From Ignavibacteria bacterium (lineage in GTDB: Bacteria > Bacteroidota > Ignavibacteria > Tepidaquicellales > Tepidaquicellaceae): a stretch of DNA of 7,766 nucleotides. The translations under genes were made by a program, and so were the position numbers. The stretch lies in contig JAGPCH010000053.1 of assembly GCA_018058125.1 (NCBI GenBank), forward strand, positions 1 to 7,766, given 5' to 3'. Positions 1-5,293 of this stretch are shown here, in pieces. Under the pieces are notes generated by a model. The model was not told the DNA's origin and made no database searches. It saw only the letters and a program-made list of their open reading frames with translations. Numbering within the stretch: position 1 is the first letter of the stretch; the number at the start of each line of letters is the position of its first letter.

Positions 1-453
1 GGGCTGGACAGTGGTCTTACAAAAGATCTGGCAGATAAGCTAAATTATTTATTGGCAAATTATCAGATATTTTACATGAATGCCAGAGGTTTTCACTGGA
101 ATATAAAAGGCGATAAGTTCTTTGAGCTTCATGTGAAATTCGAAGAACTGTATAATGATGCGCTTATAAAGATCGATGAAATTGCTGAAAGAATATTAAC
201 ACTTGGTTATACACCGGTTCATTCCTTTACGGATTATATTTCAGTTTCGAAAATCAGTGAAGTTAAAAATATATCAGACGGTGACAAAGCAATAGAATCA
301 ATTTTAACCGGTTTTAAGATTTTACTTGAAGCAGAAAGAGAGATACTTGATCTGTCGGAGAATGCAAAAGATGAGGGAACAAATTCATTAATGAGTGATT
401 ACATTCCGCAGCAGGAAAAACTTGTGTGGATGTATTCTTCTTATTTAAAATAA
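1..453 (+). CDS. dps: Dps family ferritin-like protein, 5' end missing
   Basis: DNA-binding protein from starved cells / mini-ferritin. The family forms cytoplasmic 12-mers that oxidise Fe(II), usually with peroxide, and store the iron, protecting DNA. The frame is open from base 1, giving 150 visible residues plus a TAA stop. There is no stop or good start upstream, so only a short N-terminus is missing (family about 150-165 aa). An internal TTG at 52 is not the start, because the residues before it (L-A-D-K-L-N-Y-L-L) belong to Dps helix A. Ferroxidase ligands are seen at H32 (F-H-W-N), H44, E48, D59 and E63. This is the spacing of Listeria Dps H31, H43, D47, D58 and E62, with Glu in place of Asp at the third. 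The site therefore looks complete. It is the first visible gene of a five-gene run. Identity is sure; the N-terminus and any DNA-binding tail cannot be seen. Confidence 0.93.
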   Translation, partial: GLDSGLTKDLADKLNYLLANYQIFYMNARGFHWNIKGDKFFELHVKFEELYNDALIKIDEIAERILTLGYTPVHSFTDYISVSKISEVKNISDGDKAIESILTGFKILLEAEREILDLSENAKDEGTNSLMSDYIPQQEKLVWMYSSYLK

Positions 454-492
454 TTCAAATTAAATAATTCTAAAAATTAACTAAAATAAATT

Positions 493-1062
493 ATGAAAAT
501 ACTGGGAATTTCAGGAAGTCTAAGGAAAAAGTCACATAACACCGCTTTATTAAAAGCAGCTCAGGAACTAAAACCTGATAATATGGAAATAGAAATATAC
601 AGTATAGGTGATCTGCCTTTGTACAATGGAGATCTCGAAATAGATGGTTTTCCGGAATCTGTTGTAAAATTTAAAGAAAAAATATCAGAGTCGGATGGTT
701 TATTGATTGCATCACCGGAATATAATTATTCTTACACCGGAGTTTTGAAAAATGCAATAGACTGGGCTTCGCGACCTCCGTCAGAATCCCCCTTAAAGAA
801 TAAGCTTTACGCTTTAATGGGAGTATCAGGCGGAACATCAGGTACAATAAGGTCGCAAATGCATTTCAGACAGGTTGCAATTCAAGCCGGGATGATAACA
901 TTAAACAAGCCGGAAGTATATGTTCAAACAGGCGGAAATAAATTTGATGAAAACGGAACTCTGACTGATGAAGCTACAATAGAGCATATGAAAAAATTTC
1001 TGAAAGCATTTTATGAACTGGTTGATTCAGTTAAACCAGAATCGGAAATAATATTAAATTAA
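493..1062 (+). CDS. NADPH-dependent FMN reductase / quinone (chromate) reductase family
   Basis: Flavodoxin-fold FMN enzyme of the YieF/ChrR/azoreductase-like family (NADPH_dep_FMN_red). Members use NAD(P)H to reduce quinones, azo dyes, chromate or free flavin in the cytosol. The 189-aa length is typical. Seen: an N-terminal beta strand followed by the FMN-phosphate loop G-I-S-G-S-L-R (residues 5-11) with S14-H15-N16-T17, and the family hallmark S-P-E-Y-N-Y-S (74-80) followed by T-G-V-L-K-N-A-I-D-W (82-91), which contacts the isoalloxazine ring. The usual S-x-P-G turn reads S-Y-T-G here. A G-x-S-G-G motif lies at 110-114. The start is the ATG 39 bp after the Dps stop, with an A/T-rich leader and no Shine-Dalgarno. 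The next gene follows after 18 bp, so co-transcription is likely. Family assignment is firm; the physiological substrate is not readable, though the CatE-like neighbour makes a quinone attractive. Confidence 0.92.
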   Translation: MKILGISGSLRKKSHNTALLKAAQELKPDNMEIEIYSIGDLPLYNGDLEIDGFPESVVKFKEKISESDGLLIASPEYNYSYTGVLKNAIDWASRPPSESPLKNKLYALMGVSGGTSGTIRSQMHFRQVAIQAGMITLNKPEVYVQTGGNKFDENGTLTDEATIEHMKKFLKAFYELVDSVKPESEIILN

Positions 1063-1080
1063 AACAAATCAAAATTAACC

Positions 1081-1785
1081 ATGAGAATACTATATATTTT
1101 TCCGCATCCGGATGATGAATCCTTCGGTCCGGCTCCGGCAATGTCAAAGCAAAGGCGCGAGGGACATGAGGTTTATCTGCTCACACTCACAAAAGGCGGA
1201 GCAACAAAGCAAAGACATAAGTATAATTATTCCGTTGAGGAGATGGGAGATGTCAGGTATAAGGAAATGCTCGAAGTATCAAAAGTACTGGATCTCAGCG
1301 GAATGAATGTACTCGATCTTCCTGACAGCGGGTTAAAGGAAATGGATCCGAGAGAGATTGAGAAAGTCATAAAAGAAGAGATTGAAAGTATTAAACCGGA
1401 TGTAGTGGTAAGCTATGCAGTGCACGGGATAAGCGGATTCCATGATCATTTGGTATGTCATGCAGTTGTGAAAAGAGTTTATGCAGAGCTGAAAGAAAAT
1501 TCACCTTACCTTAAGAGACTTGCTTTATTTACTTTGTCAAAAGAGATGGCAGTTTCTCCCGGAATTTTTCAGTTGAGCTTTTCTACAGAAGATGAAATTG
1601 ATTGTATTATCAAAGTTGATGAAATTGATATTGAAAACTGCATGAAAGCACTTGACTGCTATGTGACATTCAAGGAAACAATTGATGCAAGCGGAGTAAA
1701 AAGTAAGATCAACAGTAATGTACATTTTGAGCTTTATCAGGAAGAGCATAAAGAAAAACTTAAAAACTTGTTTGAAAAATTATAA
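1081..1785 (+). CDS. PIG-L/LmbE-family zinc N-deacetylase (BshB2/S-conjugate amidase-like)
   Basis: Zinc hydrolase that removes acyl groups from N-acyl-glucosaminyl compounds. Family members include BshB (GlcNAc-malate deacetylase in bacillithiol synthesis), MshB, and amidases that cleave thiol S-conjugates. Seen: the metal motif P-H-P-D-D-E at residues 8-13 (H9 and D12 zinc ligands, D11 the likely base) and the second motif H-G-I-S-G-F-H-D-H at 115-123, whose last His is expected to be the third zinc ligand. Length is 234 aa, normal for the family, with no signal peptide. The F-P-H-P-D-D-E form resembles BshB2/LmbE types more than the H-P-D-D-V/A-E form of BshB1. Position 120 is Phe where MshB has His before P-D-H. 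The ATG start lies 18 bp after the FMN reductase, and the next gene begins 9 bp after the stop. The family is certain. A bacillithiol role is inferred from the nearby ypdA gene; a sugar or antibiotic amide substrate is possible. Confidence 0.88.
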   Translation: MRILYIFPHPDDESFGPAPAMSKQRREGHEVYLLTLTKGGATKQRHKYNYSVEEMGDVRYKEMLEVSKVLDLSGMNVLDLPDSGLKEMDPREIEKVIKEEIESIKPDVVVSYAVHGISGFHDHLVCHAVVKRVYAELKENSPYLKRLALFTLSKEMAVSPGIFQLSFSTEDEIDCIIKVDEIDIENCMKALDCYVTFKETIDASGVKSKINSNVHFELYQEEHKEKLKNLFEKL

Positions 1786-1794
1786 TTGATATAA

Positions 1795-2109
1795 ATGGAT
1801 AATAATAGATTAAAATATGAATTCATGGTAGAGATCGATCTGCCTATGCCACTGAGCAATGAATTCATTTCTTTAATACCGGATCAAAGAGCTGTCATAA
1901 CGAAGCTATTCAGCGATAAAGTATTGACATCTTATTCTGTATCACTAGAACACGGAAAACTATGGGCTACTATTATTGCTGAATCTGAAAATGAAGTTGC
2001 TGAGATATTGATGGAATTTCCGATCATAGAGCATTGCGAATATAAAATGTTCAAGCTTGCATTTCATAATAATTCGGGATTTATAATTCCGCAGTTTTCT
2101 TTAAATTAA
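1795..2109 (+). CDS. Muconolactone delta-isomerase-like small protein
   Basis: Short protein of 104 aa. From memory of homologues, the stretch from about residue 9 to 92 follows the muconolactone-isomerase-like (MIase) ferredoxin-fold pattern. It has a first strand E-F-M-V-E-I-D-L-P (9-17), a segment F-I-S-L-I-P-D-Q-R-A (24-33) leading into a helix, a strand with K-L-W-A-T-I (55-60), a helix E-N-E-V-A-E-I-L (65-72), and the closing segment F-P-I-I-E-H-C-E-Y (75-83) before F-H-N-N (90-93). True muconolactone isomerase acts in the beta-ketoadipate catechol pathway, but many relatives have no known reaction. No signal peptide or membrane segment is present. The start is ATG, 9 bp after the PIG-L stop; a second in-frame ATG at 1825 is an alternative and matches where homologues usually begin. 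It sits next to a CatE-like ring-cleavage relative, which suits aromatic breakdown. The call rests on pattern similarity only. Confidence 0.55.
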   Translation: MDNNRLKYEFMVEIDLPMPLSNEFISLIPDQRAVITKLFSDKVLTSYSVSLEHGKLWATIIAESENEVAEILMEFPIIEHCEYKMFKLAFHNNSGFIIPQFSLN

Positions 2110-2122
2110 AAAATTAAAAAAA

Positions 2123-2977
2123 TTGATTTTAATACCTGATAAAACCAGGATACAAAGTATTGATATCCGTGTAAGGGATTTGAAAGATTCTCTGAATTTT
2201 TATTCGGACTTAATTGGATTTAAGATCGTTGATCAAAATGATTTTGAAGCTATTTTATCTTCCACCGGAGTACTTCCATATATAATAAAATTAACTGAAG
2301 ATAAATCTGCTCCGGTAAGAATCAAAGGTTCAACAGGTTTGTTTCACATGGCATTTTTATTTCCCAACAGAAAAGAACTTGCAAGAGTATTCATGAGGCT
2401 GTTTAAAAATAATATAAAGTTTCAGGGATTTTCTGATCATCTGGTGAGCGAAGCTATATATTTGTCAGATCCTGACGGTAATGGAGTCGAGCTTTATACT
2501 GATAAACCAAGAGATCAATGGCAGGAATCTCACGGGCAGATTTTAATGGATACACTTCCTCTCGATCTTAGTAAGGTTACAAGTGAACTCGATGATCCTG
2601 AGATATGGAATGGAATTCATCCGGATACAACTTTAGGACATATACATCTTAATGTATCGGAACTTAAAAAAGCTGAAGAATTTTATAATGAAATTTTGGG
2701 ATTTAGAATTACTAACACTCAATTTCCAAAAGCTCTTTTTCTGGGAGCCGGCGGGTATCACCATCATATCGGATCAAATACATGGATGCTTGACAAAAGA
2801 GCAAAAGCAGATGAGAATTCACTGGGAATGACTTCTTTCACGATCCGTATTCCGGATGATAATTATATAAATTTAATTTCTGAAAGAGCTGAGGAAAACA
2901 AACTGAATGTTTTCTCAGATAACAAAAGTGTGTTAATAAAAGATTTTGATAACATAAACATCAGGATCATTTCATAA
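2123..2977 (+). CDS. CatE-like two-domain VOC protein (glyoxalase/extradiol dioxygenase superfamily)
   Basis: Vicinal-oxygen-chelate protein of 284 aa built of two double-module domains, aligning by eye along its length with Bacillus CatE (catechol 2,3-dioxygenase). Domain 1 (about 10-126) has D-L-K-D-S-L-N-F-Y (19-27), G-L-F-H-M-A-F (72-78), S-D-H-L-V-S-E-A (104-111) and D-P-D-G-N-G-V-E-L-Y (116-125). Domain 2 (about 168-284) has L-G-H-I-H-L-N-V (171-178) and the family hallmark G-G-Y-H-H-H-I-G (210-217). Likely metal ligands H75 and E123 are present, but the first expected His appears to be S12. The start is TTG: the frame has an upstream stop at 2102 and no ATG, and translation from 2123 gives I-P-D-K-T-R-I, as homologues begin. 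The gene lies 13 bp after the MIase-like gene, is last in the operon, and overlaps the convergent ycaQ by 11 bp. The family is sure; catechol as substrate is inferred. Confidence 0.87.
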   Translation: MILIPDKTRIQSIDIRVRDLKDSLNFYSDLIGFKIVDQNDFEAILSSTGVLPYIIKLTEDKSAPVRIKGSTGLFHMAFLFPNRKELARVFMRLFKNNIKFQGFSDHLVSEAIYLSDPDGNGVELYTDKPRDQWQESHGQILMDTLPLDLSKVTSELDDPEIWNGIHPDTTLGHIHLNVSELKKAEEFYNEILGFRITNTQFPKALFLGAGGYHHHIGSNTWMLDKRAKADENSLGMTSFTIRIPDDNYINLISERAEENKLNVFSDNKSVLIKDFDNINIRIIS

Positions 2978-4130
2978 ATTTTTCTAATCCTTCAGCATTA
3001 TTGCATCCGGTAAATTTTGCATATCTATCAATACTGCTTCTAAGTTTTTTATCAAATGAATTACTTCTTCTGAAATTCTTCTCAAAATGTAAATTTTTAA
3101 TAATAAAAGTATCCGATGAACGGTCAGATTTTGCGTCAAGTCTGCCTGCAAATTTATTTCCTGATAAGACCGGAAGGCAGTAATAACCGTAGACACGTTT
3201 CGGTTCGGGTACATAGCATTCAATTGTATAATCAAAATCAAATATCTCTCTTAGACGTTTGCGGTTGATTACTAAATTATCAAACGGAGATAATAAGTGA
3301 ACACCATTATTTTTAATATTCGAATTGAGTAATTCCAGTATCTTGTCATTTGTGTAATAGGAAATTTCACTTTTGCCAACAGAGATTTTTCTGATCCGGT
3401 TATTTTCTTCGAGTATATTCAAAACTGATTTAAAAAGTTTAGAATTGAATTTTCTCTGATAAGTAATTTCTCTCTCCGAGACAATCGCATTTGAATATAT
3501 CGAAGTAAGTATAAGATGTTCATAATATTCGGATTCTGCCGGAAAATCTGAATCTATTTTAGCAGGTAAAACTCTCTGAGTAAGATCATAAACTTTCTGA
3601 AAACCGATTCTTTCTTTTATCATCAGATCTCCATTATGGAAAAGAAAATCGAGAGCGTCTTTAGCAGGCTTCCAGTTCCACCAGCCTTCCGACCTTTTAC
3701 TGCCGTCTCCTTCGAAATCCTTTGACTGCATCGCGCCTTCGCTTTTTATTCTGTCATAAACATACTTTATAACTTTCTTATTTGCATTGCCCCAGGTTTT
3801 ATATCTGTCAGAATATCTTTTCTTTCTGATAAGTGAATATCTGAAATCTTTCATTGGCAGATAAGCAGCGGCGTGACTCCAGTACTCGAAAATTTTTTTG
3901 GATTTCATCAGATCATCAAGCATCGTCCGTTGATACTTATTCATGCGGCTCCATAGAATATGATGATGAGATCTTTCTACTACTGAGATAGTGTCTATCT
4001 GAACATACCCAAGCGATTCAATAATACTGAGCAATTGTTCAGAAGATCTCGGAATATTTTTAGAATTCAGAAGCTGCTTTGTAATAATAAGATCACGCGC
4101 TTCCTGAATAGATATGCTATCTTGCTGCAT
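2967..4130 (-). CDS. ycaQ: YcaQ/AlkX-family winged-helix DNA glycosylase (crosslink repair)
   Basis: Winged-helix DNA-binding protein of the HTH_42 family, 387 aa, close to the family's usual length. E. coli YcaQ excises N7-alkylated purines and unhooks nitrogen-mustard interstrand crosslinks; the Streptomyces relative AlkZ protects against azinomycin. Seen: an N-terminal winged-helix segment starting S-I-Q-E-A-R, then G-Y-V-Q-I-D-T (41-47), which contains the catalytic Q-phi-D motif (Q44, D46) typical of the YcaQ/AlkX branch rather than the Q-phi-Q of AlkZ. Then come V-V-E-R-S-H-H-H (50-57), the family signature E-Y-W-S-H-A-A (82-88), S-P-F-D-N-L (281-286) and G-R-L-D-A-K (329-334) near the end. 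No frameshift is seen. The start is ATG. It follows ypdA after 62 bp on the same strand, so it could be translated from the same message. Its 3' end overlaps the convergent CatE-like gene by 11 bp. Family and motif are clear; the lesion range is inferred. Confidence 0.88.
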   Translation of the reverse strand: MQQDSISIQEARDLIITKQLLNSKNIPRSSEQLLSIIESLGYVQIDTISVVERSHHHILWSRMNKYQRTMLDDLMKSKKIFEYWSHAAAYLPMKDFRYSLIRKKRYSDRYKTWGNANKKVIKYVYDRIKSEGAMQSKDFEGDGSKRSEGWWNWKPAKDALDFLFHNGDLMIKERIGFQKVYDLTQRVLPAKIDSDFPAESEYYEHLILTSIYSNAIVSEREITYQRKFNSKLFKSVLNILEENNRIRKISVGKSEISYYTNDKILELLNSNIKNNGVHLLSPFDNLVINRKRLREIFDFDYTIECYVPEPKRVYGYYCLPVLSGNKFAGRLDAKSDRSSDTFIIKNLHFEKNFRRSNSFDKKLRSSIDRYAKFTGCNNAEGLEKFMK

Positions 4131-4192
4131 TTTAAAATATGTACTGATTTATATTTGGAAAGGTAATAAATCTAAACAAAATTCTGAAACTA

Positions 4193-5149
4193 TTATTTGG
4201 AATTCAAAATATGCTTAATGATAATTTCAGCATGTTCTATTGAATTCTCAATAAAATATTTATCCGTATTCTTTCCGCTGCAGACGACACCTGCTAAATA
4301 TAACCCATTTTGATTTGTCTCATAAGATTCTCTGTTGAAAACAGGTGTGTTATTTTCATCGAGAATGATCCCGATCTTTTTTAAGAATTCAAAATCAGGA
4401 TGATAGCCAGTCATTGCGAATACAAAATCATTGTCAATTTCAATTTCTCCTTCGGGTGTTTTAATCAAAACAGTTTTTTCCTTAATCTCAAGAATTTCAG
4501 AGTTGAAATAAGCTTTGATCGAATTTTCAGAAATTCTGTTTTCAATGTCTGGTTTAACCCAGTATTTGATTGAAGGTTTGATCTTGTTTTCCCGGATAAC
4601 CATAATAACATCTGCACCTACTCTGAATAATTCAAGAGCAACATCCACAGCCGAATTTCCGGCACCTATAACGAGTGTCTTGTGATATGCATAAGGATGC
4701 GGCTCATCAAAATAATGTTTAACTTTTGACAGATCCTCTCCTTTGATATTCATATAATTTGCATTATCATAATAGCCTGTAGCGACGATGACATTTTCTG
4801 CAAAGTAAATGTTTTTATCTGAAGTAACCTTATACACTTTACTATCTTTCTCAATACTGATAACTTTTTCATAAGTATTGATATTCAGATCGTAAGCATT
4901 CTTAACTCTTCTGTAATATTCAAGCGCTTCCCTACGTGTAGGTTTTATACTGTGTGAAACAAACGGGACATTTCCAAGTTCGATCTTTTCTGATGTAGAA
5001 AAGAAAGTCATGTTAGTAGGGTAGTTGAATATGGAATTTACTATACTGCCTTTTTCTATAAGGAGATAATTCAATCCATGCTTTTTAGCTTCTATCCCGC
5101 AGGCAAGACCGACAGGTCCGGCACCTATGATTATAACGTCTAATGTCAA
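4193..5149 (-). CDS. ypdA: YpdA-family FAD/NADPH reductase (putative bacillithiol disulfide reductase)
   Basis: Flavoprotein of 318 aa that aligns by eye with Staphylococcus YpdA (Bdr), which reduces bacillithiol disulfide with NADPH. Seen: the FAD loop G-A-G-P-V-G (9-14), N-Y-P-T-N-M-T-F-F-S-T-S (42-53), A-T-G-Y-Y (123-127), the NADPH loop G-A-G-N-S-A (162-167), the family tag G-Y-H-P-D-F-E-F-L (248-256), and the C-terminal FAD contact G-L-Y-L-A-G-V (282-288). The C-x-x-C of thioredoxin reductases is absent, as expected for YpdA. The residue matching Firmicutes Cys14 is Val13; the only cysteines are C17 and C290. The start must be TTG at 5149, because an in-frame stop lies five codons upstream with no ATG between, and the protein then begins M-T-L-D-V-I-I-I-G. 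It sits between pyk (144 bp upstream) and ycaQ (62 bp downstream). Family sure; a bacillithiol substrate is inferred from family and the PIG-L gene nearby. Confidence 0.9.
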   Translation of the reverse strand: MTLDVIIIGAGPVGLACGIEAKKHGLNYLLIEKGSIVNSIFNYPTNMTFFSTSEKIELGNVPFVSHSIKPTRREALEYYRRVKNAYDLNINTYEKVISIEKDSKVYKVTSDKNIYFAENVIVATGYYDNANYMNIKGEDLSKVKHYFDEPHPYAYHKTLVIGAGNSAVDVALELFRVGADVIMVIRENKIKPSIKYWVKPDIENRISENSIKAYFNSEILEIKEKTVLIKTPEGEIEIDNDFVFAMTGYHPDFEFLKKIGIILDENNTPVFNRESYETNQNGLYLAGVVCSGKNTDKYFIENSIEHAEIIIKHILNSK

Positions 5150-5202
5150 TTGGTATAAATGTTAATTGTAAAAAATAAGTGTTGAGTTTAACAAGTTTTG
5201 AA

Positions 5203-5252
5203 CACCCTCTCCCACTCCCCTTCGTCCCAAAAGAACGGTAGAGGGGAGTCGG
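5203..5252. repeat. GC-rich imperfect hairpin (possible dispersed palindromic element)
   Basis: A 50-bp block with 31 G/C bases sits inside very AT-rich intergenic DNA between pyk and ypdA. An 8-bp perfect stem pairs ACTCCCCT (5214-5221) with AGGGGAGT (5242-5249). CC/GG pairs continue outside one mismatch, and CGT (5223-5225) pairs with ACG (5235-5237) inside, closing a small A-rich loop. CCCTCT (5205-5210) can instead pair with AGAGGG (5240-5245), giving a competing fold. No coding frame is involved. On the pyk strand no T-run follows the stem, so it is not a textbook terminator. The base composition suggests a REP-like or degenerated mobile palindrome. This is visible structure with an unknown role. 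Confidence 0.5.
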
Positions 5253-5269
5253 ATTTTATAAAAAGTTAA

Positions 5270-5290
5270 TCTAAAATCAAAAATCAAAAA
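5270..5290. repeat. Heptad tandem repeat, three units (TCWAAAA type)
   Basis: Three direct 7-bp units lie immediately past the 3' end of pyk: TCTAAAA at 5270, TCAAAAA at 5277 and TCAAAAA at 5284. They stop three bases before the end of the pyk reading frame. The same unit types recur upstream of pyk at 6850-6877 in the same orientation, sharing the string TCTAAAATCAAAAAT. Confidence 0.6.
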
Positions 5291-5293
5291 TCG

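Noticed and set aside
1537..1749. Open frames antisense to or shifted against the PIG-L gene (also 1112-1306)
   Set aside because: They lie wholly inside the conserved PIG-L gene and show no recognisable protein pattern.
2984..3241. Open frames overlapping the 3' part of ycaQ on both strands
   Set aside because: The ycaQ frame carries the family motifs through this part (S-P-F-D-N-L, G-R-L-D-A-K); the others are shadows.
5214..5260. GC-rich hairpin followed by ATTTTATAAAAAG as a rho-independent terminator
   Set aside because: The T-containing side lies on the + strand, where no gene ends; on the pyk strand the stem is not followed by a T-run.
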